From contig NZ_JAFJYC010000001.1 in NCBI RefSeq assembly GCF_018777395.1, positions 1,674,001 through 1,738,000 on the forward strand: a stretch of DNA of 64,000 nucleotides. The letters are read 5' to 3'. The first letter of the stretch is position 1; each line of letters starts with the position of its first letter. This document shows, piece after piece, positions 19,872 through 27,760 of the stretch. Origin of the DNA: Candidatus Sodalis endolongispinus. Its GTDB lineage: Bacteria; Pseudomonadota; Gammaproteobacteria; Enterobacterales; Enterobacteriaceae. Made by a program: the position numbers and the translations under genes. The notes below the pieces were generated by a model. It did not search any database. It saw only the letters and a program-made list of their open reading frames with translations, and had not been told where the DNA came from.

Positions 19872-21122
19872 ATGAGTAAACAGTGGGTAATCTCTCTGAT
19901 CGGCGGCGTGATTATCGCCATTCTTGCCGGGTGCCAATCCCGTCCAACCGATCGCGGACAGCAGTATAAAGATGGTCAACTGAAGGAGCCGCTGGCGCTG
20001 GTCAACGCGCCCAATGCCCGCGGTAAGCCGGTTAATGCCGGGGATTATGCCGATCAGGTGCTCGAAACCCAATACGCCGCCGCCACCCTGTTTCAGCGCA
20101 ACCAGACCGATTTTGCCGCCATCCAGCGCTGGGCGCAGGCCGGTGGCGATACGCGCCAATTGAGCCAGTACGGTATCAAGGCCTATCAAATGGAAGGGGC
20201 GGATAACTACGGCAATGTGCAATTTACCGGTTATTACACGCCGGTGGTGCAGGCGCGCTATACGCCGCAGGGGGAGTTCCGCTATCCGCTGTACCGTATG
20301 CCGTCCCGTAGCAAGAATCGCCGCTTGCCGGATCGCGCCGCCATCTACAGCGGCGCGCTCATCAGCGGTCTGGCTATCGCCTGGACCAATTCGCTGATGG
20401 ATAATTTCATGATGGAGGTCCAGGGCAGCGGCTATGTCGATTACGGAGATGGCCGGCCGCTGATGTTTTTTGCCTATGCCGGCAAAAACTGTCATGCCTA
20501 CCGCAGTATCGGCAAGGTCCTCATCGATCGCGGCGAGGTGGCGCGGGAGGATATGTCGATGCAGGCGATCCGCCATTGGGCCGACACCCACAGCGAGGCC
20601 GAAGTGCGTGAGTTGCTCGAACAAAATCCGTCGTTCGTGTTTTTCAAACCGGTTCCCTTCGCGCCGGTGAAGGGGGCAAGCGCGGTACCGCTGGTGGCAA
20701 AAGCGGCCGTGGCCTCCGACCGTTCGCTTATCCCCGCCGGGAGCACTATCCTAGCAGAGGTGCCGCTGCTGGACAACAGAGGTAAATTCACGGGAAAATA
20801 TGAGCTCCGGCTGATGGTGGCCCTGGACGTCGGTGGCGCAATCAAAGGCCAGCATTTCGATATGTATCAGGGTATTGGACCGGAAGCGGGCCATTCCGCC
20901 GGCTATTACAACCATTACGGTCGCGTCTGGGTGCTGAAGAGCGCAGGGAATAGCGGCCCGCTGTTCACCGCCTACACTGGCGGCAGCGGTCAAGCCGGCG
21001 TAGCGGGAACGAACGCCGGCGTCGGCACCGGCGCGACAGCCACGGGTCTGACGGGCACCGCCGCCGGCGGTGTGATTAACGCGACAGCCACGGGGTTGAC
21101 GGGGGGGACTCTGGCGGTGTAA
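19872..21122 (+). CDS. mltA: Membrane-bound lytic transglycosylase A
   Basis: MltA is an outer-membrane lipoprotein that cleaves the glycan strands of murein. The signal peptide ends in the lipobox ILAGC, followed by QSRPTDRGQQY. The core follows E. coli MltA closely (MEGADNYGNVQFTGYYTPV, SMQAIRHWADTHSEAEVREL, LRLMVALDVGGAIKGQHFD), including the catalytic-Asp region. E. coli MltA ends soon after GRVWVLK. Here the protein runs on for about 50 residues of Gly/Ala/Thr-rich repeats (ATATGLTG twice) to a stop at 21122. A seven-G tract just before the stop appears to have slipped: in the next frame the tail continues GGVTGATGFGLTGAQP to a stop at 21208. The enzymatic core is intact. Confidence 0.92.
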   Translation: MSKQWVISLIGGVIIAILAGCQSRPTDRGQQYKDGQLKEPLALVNAPNARGKPVNAGDYADQVLETQYAAATLFQRNQTDFAAIQRWAQAGGDTRQLSQYGIKAYQMEGADNYGNVQFTGYYTPVVQARYTPQGEFRYPLYRMPSRSKNRRLPDRAAIYSGALISGLAIAWTNSLMDNFMMEVQGSGYVDYGDGRPLMFFAYAGKNCHAYRSIGKVLIDRGEVAREDMSMQAIRHWADTHSEAEVRELLEQNPSFVFFKPVPFAPVKGASAVPLVAKAAVASDRSLIPAGSTILAEVPLLDNRGKFTGKYELRLMVALDVGGAIKGQHFDMYQGIGPEAGHSAGYYNHYGRVWVLKSAGNSGPLFTAYTGGSGQAGVAGTNAGVGTGATATGLTGTAAGGVINATATGLTGGTLAV

Positions 21123-21235
21123 CGGGCGCGACGGGGTTTGGTCTCACCGGTGCCCAGCCGGTCTTGCGGCCGGCCCCCAACACCGTGCAGGTTATCTACG
21201 ATAACTGACCGGTGGCGTAGATTTCACCCTTTATC

Positions 21236-21259
21236 AAGCGGCCTGCGGGCCGCTTTTGT
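21236..21259 (+). terminator. Rho-independent terminator after mltA
   Basis: AAGCGGCC and GGCCGCTT pair around a short loop, followed by TTTG. It lies 28 bp beyond the alternative mltA stop and just before tcdA. Confidence 0.65.
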
Positions 21260-21272
21260 TAACTGAGGCACC

Positions 21273-22103
21273 ATGAACATGAATGATCACCTATCAGACG
21301 CCTGGTTGCAGCGCTTCGGCGGTACCGGCCGGCTGTATGGCCGGGATGCGCTGGCGGTCTTCGCTGCCGCCCACGTCTGCGTGATCGGTATAGGCGGGGT
21401 AGGTTCTTGGGCGGCGGAAGCGCTGGCCCGTACCGGTATCGGTGCGATAACCGTGATTGATATGGACGACGTGTGCGTCACCAATACCAACCAGCAAATC
21501 CACGCCCTGCGCGACCGCGTCGGGCAGCCGAAAATCGCGGTGATGGCCGAACGGCTCGCGGCCATTAACCCCGAATGTCGGGTCACCGCTATCGATGATT
21601 TTATCACCGCCGACAACGTGGCCCAAAGGCTAGATGGCGGCTTCGACTATGTTATTGACGCTATCGACAGCGTGCGGGCCAAAGCGGCGCTGCTGGCGTA
21701 CTGCCGACGTTATAAAATGCCGGTGGTGTGCGTAGGCGGCGCCGGCGGTCAGACCGACCCTACCCGCATTCAGGTAGCGGATCTGGCGAAAACCATTCAA
21801 GGTCCGCTGGCGGCGAAAGTGCGCGATCGCCTGAAGCAGACGTTTCACGTGGTGAAAAACAGCAAGGGCAAGCTGGGCATCGACTGCGTTTTTTCCAGCT
21901 AACAGCTGGTTTATCCCCAGCCCGACGGTTCGGTCTGCGCCTCGACCTCAACGGCGGAGGGACCCAAACGAATGGACTGCGCGTCGGGTTTTGGCGCCAC
22001 GACCATGGTGACCGCGACATTTGGTTTTGTCGCCGTGGCGCATGCGCTGAAAAAAATGCTGGCCAAGGCGCGGCGACAGCATGCCACACCGCCCATAGCC
22101 TGA
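21273..22103 (+). pseudogene. tcdA: tRNA t6A37 dehydratase TcdA (CsdL), nonsense codon
   Basis: TcdA cyclises t6A37 to ct6A37 in ANN-decoding tRNAs. The E1-like ATP-binding fold is clear: VIGIGGVGSWAAEALARTG, DMDDVCVTNTNQQIHAL and VIDAIDSVRAKAALLAYC. The reading frame is continuous except for one TAA at 21900-21902 in place of a codon equivalent to E. coli Glu (FSS-stop-QLVYPQPDG). It then continues with KRMDCASGFGATTMVTATFG to the natural stop at 22103 (276 codons; 268 residues in E. coli). The stop removes about a quarter of the protein, including the C-terminal helix. Divergent genes csdE and csdA of the same pathway are also damaged. Confidence 0.92.
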
Positions 22104-22187
22104 CCCCATTGCGGTCTGGCGTGACGCTGGCCTGCGGTCGTTTGCTGCGCTTGCTTACAGCTTACAGCGGAGAGGGGGCAGCGAAGG

Positions 22188-22231
22188 GGACAGCGGACAA
22201 CGGAGAGAGGATAACGGACAGCGGACAACGG
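22188..22231. repeat. 16-bp direct repeat pair
   Basis: GGACAGCGGACAACGG occurs at 22188-22203 and 22216-22231 in the 230-bp spacer between the broken tcdA and csdE. The rest of the spacer shows no gene or clear hairpin. Confidence 0.8.
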
Positions 22232-22331
22232 TAGGCGCTCGGCGGTGGGCGTAGACGATGGCGCCAGCTTACGCCTGTGTCCTTTGCCGTCGGGTGTCGT
22301 GCCGGCCGGGTTGCGCCGGCAGGCGTGGCCG

Positions 22332-22739
22332 TTAGCCGTCGGCGCGGCTGGCGCTCAACTCCGCCTCCAAACCCAGCTCGCGCAACAGCGACAGCGGATC
22401 GGTCTGGCGCAGCTGTATCGCGGTCTTGCCCTCCACAGCGGTCAGCACGATAGCTAATAGCCCTTTGACGATGCGTCCGTCGCTGTCGGCATAGAAATGC
22501 AGGGTGCCGTCGGCCAGTGGCTGGTGCGCCAGCCACACCTGGCTTTCACAGCCTGCGAGGACGGTTGCGGGCGTCTTAAGGTGATCCGGCAGCGGCGGCA
22601 GCGCCCGGGCCAGCGTTATCACCTGCCGCAGTCGATCTTCCCACTGCCGGCAGGCGGCAAAGCGGCGGGCCAGTTCCGCGGCGGTAATCTCGGTACCGAA
22701 CGGGTGTGGGCCGTGCAGGGAAAAAGCCTCTTCTGTCAT
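22332..22739 (-). CDS. csdE: Sulfur acceptor CsdE, C-terminally shortened
   Basis: CsdE accepts sulfur from the cysteine desulfurase CsdA and works with TcdA. The 135 residues match E. coli CsdE (147) including HPFGTEIT, the acceptor cysteine in LAGCESQVWL and DGRIVKGLLAIVLTAVEGK. The protein ends SASRADG, losing about 12 C-terminal residues (the last helix in E. coli). The start lies 12 bp after the csdA stop, so the two form an operon. It could still fold, but its partners are broken, so it is probably decaying. Confidence 0.82.
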   Translation of the reverse strand: MTEEAFSLHGPHPFGTEITAAELARRFAACRQWEDRLRQVITLARALPPLPDHLKTPATVLAGCESQVWLAHQPLADGTLHFYADSDGRIVKGLLAIVLTAVEGKTAIQLRQTDPLSLLRELGLEAELSASRADG

Positions 22740-22750
22740 GCCGAGCTCCG

Positions 22751-23968
22751 TTAGTCGCTGAAAAGGTCCAGGGCGGCGTTGGTCGCCTCCAGCAGACGAT
22801 CTACGTCCGCAAGGGCATTATAGGTGGCGAAAGACGCGCGTACGGTGCCAGGGAGGCCAAGGGCGGCCATCAGCGGCTGGGCGCAATGCTGGCCGGCGCG
22901 CACCGCCACGCCGGATTTTGCCAGCACCTGGGCGATATCCTACGGGTGGATGCCGGCGATAACGAATGACAGCAGCGGCGACCACGGGCAGCGAAAAGCG
23001 CGAAACCCCGCCAGCCGCGACAGCCGTTGTTGGGCGGCATCCGCCAGCGAGACGCTCCAGGCCTCGGCTGCCGCGAGATCCTGCAGCGCCAGCCAGCCGA
23101 GTGCGGCATCCAAACCGATAACGCCGGCAATATTCGGCGTGCCCGCCTCAAAACGGTGCGGCGGCGGCTGAGGGATAAGCTCATCGAACGACACCGCACT
23201 GAGCATTTTCCCGCCGCCCTGCCAGGGTGGCATCGCCGCCAGAAGATCGGTTTTGCCATACAGGACGCCAATACCGGTCGGACCAAAAAGTTTATGACCG
23301 GAGAAGGCGTAAAAGTCGATATCCCACGCCGCGACATCCGGCCTGCCGTGTACCACCCCTTGAGCGCCGTCCACCACAATCACCGCCGACGTCTGGCGTA
23401 TGCGGGGGATAATCTGATGTAAATTCGGGCAGCCGCCGGTAACGTTGGACATTTGGCTCAGCGCCACAATTCGTGTGCGGGCGGTCAGCAGCGTGGAGAG
23501 TTGTCGCTCATCGGGCAGGAGATCGTGGCCGATGGGCCATTTGATCACGCGGGCGCCGGTCTGCTGCGCCACCATCAGCCAGGGAACCAGATTGGCGTGG
23601 TGTTCGCTCTGTGCAACCAATATCTCGTCGCCGGGTTGCAGGTGCGGTCGCGCATAGCTTTGGGCTATCAAATTAAGTGACTCGGTGGTACCGCGGGTCA
23701 AGACAATGTCCTCTACGCGCGGGGCGCCGAGCCAGCGGGCCACCTGGTGACGCGCCAGCTCATAGCGGGCGGTCAGGGATTGCGCTCGCTGGTAGCTGCT
23801 GCGATGCACGTTGCCCTGCGCCAGGCGATAAAAATCGTCGGTTGCCGCCAGCACTGGCTGCGGTTTCAGGGCGGTGTCCGCGCTGTCCAGATAGGCGCCA
23901 CCCGCGCTCAGGGCCGGGAAATGGGAGCGAAAAGCATTACAGTCAAACTGGGTCACGGAAGTCCTCAA
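22751..23968 (-). pseudogene. csdA: Cysteine desulfurase CsdA, nonsense codon
   Basis: CsdA is a PLP-dependent class V aminotransferase-fold desulfurase. The PLP-lysine motif FYAFSGHKLFGPTGIGVLYG, the SEHHANLVPW segment and FEAGTPNIAGVIG are intact. The frame ends at a TAG at 22940-22942 after FVIAGIHP and then continues in the same frame through RAGQHCAQPLMAALG, with the catalytic cysteine, to the natural stop at 22751. The stop therefore removes the catalytic Cys loop and the C-terminal domain. A single base change explains it. First gene of csdA-csdE. Confidence 0.93.
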
Positions 23969-24127
23969 GTGGCAACGGACACGCCAGTACGGCGGCTAAG
24001 TCGTCGAATTACATGTCATTTTCTGGCAAAATCGAGAAAGCCGGTTATGCTTATAACTATCGGGTAATGCCAATACCCTAAGCGAATAATGGACGATTAC
24101 AGTAGTTTACTCTGCGAGGAATAATCA

Positions 24128-24351
24128 ATGAAGAAAACAGCCGCAGTTCTTACCGCCTGTGCCTTAGCCTTTACGCTCAGCGCCTGCGCTCAAGCAATTA
24201 CGTCATGCATACCAATGATGGCCGGACTATTGTAACCTCTGGCAAGCCGAAAGTGGATGATGATACCGGCATGATTAGCTACAAAGATGTCTCGGGCACC
24301 CAGCAGCAAATCAACCGCTCTGACGTGAAAGAGTTGATGGAAGCGCAATAA
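24128..24351 (+). pseudogene. ygdI: YgdI-like small lipoprotein, frameshifted
   Basis: E. coli YgdI is a 75-residue DUF903 lipoprotein of unknown role. The signal peptide here is intact (MKKTAAVLTACALAFTLSAC) up to the lipobox cysteine. The frame is then lost near 24190, where GCTTCAAGC would be expected and GCTCAAGC is seen. In the next frame NYVMHTNDGRTIVTSGKP and GMISYKDVSGTQQQINRSDV continue to TAA at 24351. One missing T explains it. The gene is too short for a six-frame list. Confidence 0.88.
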
Positions 24352-24656
24352 CCTTCGCGCTTCAGCTCGCTTGCGCCCGCCGGGACAAACCTCGCGGCAG
24401 CCTGCGCTGGCCGCCTGTACCAGTACCGGTAGTAGGCGCGGGCTAGGGCATAAAAGCCGCTATTGTCTGCCTGAGTTCCCTGTTCCATCACCTTGCCGCA
24501 GGCCAGACCGGGCTCGCCTCGGTCGGCATGGCACGCCGTTTAGGTAAGGAGAACACCCACCGCCGCCGCAGCCCCATTGCCACCGCGGTCTCTCTGTCGT
24601 CGCGGTCTTTTGTCGCCCCTGTTTTTCCGTCCTCTCCCCAGACCTCTGGCGATGGA
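24352..24656. other. Spacer between ygdI and gcvB, no gene seen
   Basis: About 305 bp with no homologous frame, no strong hairpin and no repeat that I can see. Short open frames on both strands look random. Confidence 0.4.
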
Positions 24657-24842
24657 CAAAAAAAGCACCGCAGGCGCGGTGCTACTTTTCTCTATGGACA
24701 GACAGAAAAATGTATCCAAAAACGGATTTATAAAGGGGGCTCGCAGTAGCGGCCCAATCTGCAAACACAACATCACATCACTCGCCAAAAGCACTTTGAA
24801 AACATTAGCTTCCTAATCGCTTTTCGTTCCGGCTTGTGAATG
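24657..24842 (-). ncRNA. gcvB: GcvB small regulatory RNA
   Basis: GcvB is an Hfq-dependent sRNA that represses many amino-acid and peptide transporter mRNAs. It lies divergent from gcvA, its activator, as in E. coli. On the minus strand the 5' part reads AAGCCGGAACGAAAAG. The G/U-rich R1 seed region is conserved as GTGATGTGATGTTGTGTTTG. CTGTCTGTCCATAG follows near the 3' end. The terminator AGCACCGC-loop-GCGGTGCT followed by seven T closes it. Length is about 186 nt (205 in E. coli). The middle part between R1 and the CTGTCTGTCC box differs most. Confidence 0.93.
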
Positions 24843-24848
24843 GCAACA

Positions 24849-24877
24849 ACTATAGGTATTTGCTGGCGCATCATCAA
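24849..24877 (-). promoter_or_regulatory. Sigma-70 promoter of gcvB
   Basis: On the minus strand TTGATG (24872-24877) and TATAGT (24849-24854) are 17 bp apart, and the inferred RNA start is about 7 nt downstream at 24842. The gcvA gene reads away on the other side, so GcvA would bind in the same 130-bp region. Confidence 0.75.
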
Positions 24878-24972
24878 CGGACAAATTATAATGCCTCGGA
24901 TAAAAAAACTAATAGATGAACTGCCTATGCCGGCCCTACCCATGATACCTAATCCAAAAAAAGCGCCAGCCT

Positions 24973-25935
24973 ATGTCCAAACGACTCCCTCCGCTTAATG
25001 CCCTGCTGGTGTTCGACGCGGCGGCGCGCCATTTGAGCTTTACCAAAGCGGCGGACGAATTATTCGTCACGCAGGCCGCCGTCAGCCATCAGATCAAATC
25101 GCTGGAGGGCTTTCTCGGCCTGAAACTGTTTCGTCGCCGCAATCGCTCGTTGCTGTTGACCGAGGAAGGGCAAAGCTATTGTCTTGATATAAAAGAAATT
25201 TTCTCGGCACTGGCGGAGGCGACACGCAAATTGCAATCGCGTAGCGCCAAAGGTGCGCTTACGGTCAGTCTGCTGCCGAGTTTTGCCATTCAGTGGCTGG
25301 TGCCGCGTTTGTCGAGTTTCAACGCCGCCTGGCCGGGTGTGGATGTCCTCATCCAAGCGGTGGATCGCGAAGAAGATAAGCTGGGGGATGACGTGGACGT
25401 GGCCATTTTTTATGGTCGCGGTAATTGGCCCGGCTTAAGGGTGGAGAAGTTGTATGCCGAATACCTGTTGCCGGTGTGCGCGCCGGCTTTGTTGACCGGT
25501 ACCCATCCGCTGAAAACGCCGGCGGATCTGATTCACCATACCCTCTTGCATGACGCCTCGCGGCGGGAGTGGCTGGCCTACAGCCGGCAGTTGGGCCTGA
25601 GCCAGCTCAATGTGCAGCAGGGCCCGATTTTCAGCCACAGAGCCATGGTACTGCAGGCGGCGATCCACGTTCAGGGAGTGGCGCTGGCCAACAACGTCAT
25701 GGCGCAGACGGAAATCGAGGCCGGCCGGCTGGCGTGCCCGTTTAATGAGGTGCTGGAAAGCAAAAACGCATTTTATTTGGTTTGCCATGACAGCCAGTCG
25801 GAAGTGGGTAAAATCGCCGCCTTTCGTCAATGGATCCTGGCGCGCGCGGCCAGCGAGCAGGAGACGTTCCGCTTTCGTTACGCCGCGTCGCAGACGCTGG
25901 CGCTGGCGCCGCTACACGGCACCCTCCATCAATAA
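24973..25935 (+). CDS. gcvA: Glycine cleavage system LysR-type regulator GcvA
   Basis: GcvA activates the gcv operon and gcvB. The N-terminal winged helix-turn-helix reads LSFTKAADELFVTQAAVSHQ (about residues 22-41), followed by the LysR effector domain to about residue 305. The frame gives 320 residues against 305 in E. coli. After FRFRY the tail AASQTLALAPLHGTLHQ is extra, so the stop may have moved, but the core is complete. Start ATG fits MSKRLPPLNAL. It is divergent from gcvB. Confidence 0.94.
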   Translation: MSKRLPPLNALLVFDAAARHLSFTKAADELFVTQAAVSHQIKSLEGFLGLKLFRRRNRSLLLTEEGQSYCLDIKEIFSALAEATRKLQSRSAKGALTVSLLPSFAIQWLVPRLSSFNAAWPGVDVLIQAVDREEDKLGDDVDVAIFYGRGNWPGLRVEKLYAEYLLPVCAPALLTGTHPLKTPADLIHHTLLHDASRREWLAYSRQLGLSQLNVQQGPIFSHRAMVLQAAIHVQGVALANNVMAQTEIEAGRLACPFNEVLESKNAFYLVCHDSQSEVGKIAAFRQWILARAASEQETFRFRYAASQTLALAPLHGTLHQ

Positions 25936-25952
25936 TTATTGTAATTGTGAAC

Positions 25953-26348
25953 ATGCGTAGTCGTGGAATGCTGATTTTTGCCGCCCTGAGTGGTTTTTTA
26001 TTTGTAGCTATTGGCGCCTTTGCCACCCATAGCCTGCGTCTGTCGCTGGGCGAGCTGGAAATGGCATGGTTGCGAACCGGTTTGGAATATCAGGCGTTTC
26101 ATACGCTGGCGATAATGGCCCTGGGCGCGGTGATGCTGCGTAACCCCAACCTGTGGTTCTACTGGAGCGGCGTGCTGCTGGCTATCGGCATCGTACTGTT
26201 TTCCGGCAGTTTATATTGCCTGGCGCTATTGCACCTGCGCCTGTGGGTGTATATCACGCCCATCGGCGGCGTGTGTTTCCTGGCGGGCTGGGTATTGCTG
26301 TTGATTGGCGCGCTGCGCCTGAAAAAGAAGGCCGAACGCCGTGAATAA
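25953..26348 (+). CDS. ygdD: DUF423 inner-membrane protein YgdD
   Basis: A 131-residue protein with four predicted membrane segments (for example [20 protein letters not shown] and [20 protein letters not shown]). Length equals E. coli YgdD. The longer open frame from 25830 overlaps gcvA; homology starts at MRSRGMLIF, so ATG 25953 is chosen, with a GTG at 25947 as an alternative. It overlaps the rlmM start by 8 bp, as in E. coli. Function unknown. Confidence 0.9.
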   Translation: MRSRGMLIFAALSGFLFVAIGAFATHSLRLSLGELEMAWLRTGLEYQAFHTLAIMALGAVMLRNPNLWFYWSGVLLAIGIVLFSGSLYCLALLHLRLWVYITPIGGVCFLAGWVLLLIGALRLKKKAERRE

Positions 26349-27441
26349 CGTTATTTTGTATTGCCGCCCCGGCTTTGAGAAAGAGTGCGCTGCCGAGATC
26401 ACCGAAAAAGCCGCCGCGCGGGAAATTTTCGGCTTTGCGCGCGTTAAGGACAACAGCGGGTACGTGGTGTTTGTCTGTTATCAGCATGAAGAGGCCGACC
26501 GGCTGGTGCGTACGTTGCCGTTGCGCAGCTTGATTTTTGCCCGTCAGATGATGCTGGCGGGAGAGCTGCTGCGCGGCCTGCCCGCCGAGGATCGCATCAC
26601 GCCGATAGCCGGTATGCTGACGGGGGCTGTCGCTGGCGCGGGTGAATTGCGGGTTGAAGTACCTGATACTAATGAAAGCAAAGAGCTGATGAAGTTCTGT
26701 CGCAAATTCACCGTGCCGCTGCGGGCTGCCCTGCGCGCACAACGGATCCTCAAGGGGCAGGAACACAGCTCGCCGCAGGTCATCCACGTCCTGTTTATCG
26801 CGCCGGGATGTTGCTATGCGGGCTACTCTTATCGTGATAATCATTCCCCGTTCTATATGGGCATTCCCCGGCTGCGATTTCCGCCCGATGCGCCCAGCCG
26901 CTCCACGCTGAAACTGAAGGAGGCTTTCCATGTTTTTATCCCCGCCGATGAGTGGGACGAACGCCTCGGCAGCGGTATGTACGCGGTGGATTTGGGCGCC
27001 TGTCCCGGCGGCTGGACTTACCAATTAGTGAAACGCAGTATGATGGTACATGCGGTGGATAACGGCACGATGGACGAGGCGCTGATGGCGACAGGGCAGG
27101 TGATCCATCATCTCGCCGACGGTTTCCGTTTCGAGCCGCCGCGCAATAATGTCTACTGGCTGGTGTGCGATATGGTGGAAAAACCCTCCCTCGTGGCGCA
27201 ATTGGCCGCGAACTGGCTGGTGAATGGGTGGTGCCGCGAGGCGATTTTCAACCTTAAGCTACCGATGAAAAAACGCTATGAAGAAGTTAGCCAGAACCTG
27301 CGCCTGCTGGGCGACCAATTGCAGGCGAACGGGATACATGCGGAAGTGCACGCCAAGCAGCTGTACCATGACCGGGAGGAAGTGACGGTGCATGCCCGCC
27401 GGTTCTGGAGCGCGGTGCCGGGACGGCGCGACGAACGCTGA
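26341..27441 (+). CDS. rlmM: 23S rRNA 2'-O-ribose methyltransferase RlmM (C2498)
   Basis: RlmM methylates C2498 of 23S rRNA using S-adenosylmethionine. It has 366 residues, the same as E. coli. An N-terminal THUMP-like region is followed by the Rossmann methyltransferase domain with [18 protein letters not shown] (SAM site) and LVCDMVEKP; the conserved lysine in [13 protein letters not shown] belongs to the K-D-K-E set. GTG start overlapping the ygdD stop. Intact. Confidence 0.95.
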   Translation: MNNVILYCRPGFEKECAAEITEKAAAREIFGFARVKDNSGYVVFVCYQHEEADRLVRTLPLRSLIFARQMMLAGELLRGLPAEDRITPIAGMLTGAVAGAGELRVEVPDTNESKELMKFCRKFTVPLRAALRAQRILKGQEHSSPQVIHVLFIAPGCCYAGYSYRDNHSPFYMGIPRLRFPPDAPSRSTLKLKEAFHVFIPADEWDERLGSGMYAVDLGACPGGWTYQLVKRSMMVHAVDNGTMDEALMATGQVIHHLADGFRFEPPRNNVYWLVCDMVEKPSLVAQLAANWLVNGWCREAIFNLKLPMKKRYEEVSQNLRLLGDQLQANGIHAEVHAKQLYHDREEVTVHARRFWSAVPGRRDER

Positions 27442-27757
27442 TGGCGTGTCGCATGTCGCAACCTGCGCCTCATCGCGCGTCAGGAAACGTCTTGGTCACC
27501 TGCAGACAGGGGTAATCTTTGCCCACCGTCGCGTGGCCGCCGGGATAGGGCGCATGATAGGGCCGGCGTGACAGGTTACTGGTACCGCCGGGATCGCGTA
27601 AGATCCGGAGGGTGTTTACCGTCGGATCACGCCGCGGCCGGCGGGGCGACACAAAGGGACCGTCAGGGTCTCGCCATCGCCGGCTAATGGCACCAAGCCA
27701 CCGGCGAGACGCTAACCTGACCGGTAAGCCCCCACACCGCTGCCGCGGCAATGCGAG
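27442..27757. other. No gene recognised
   Basis: About 315 bp between the convergent rlmM and the GH3 gene. GC-rich with short chance frames on the minus strand (27470-27751). No terminator hairpin with a T-run was seen. Confidence 0.4.
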
Positions 27758-27760
27758 CTT

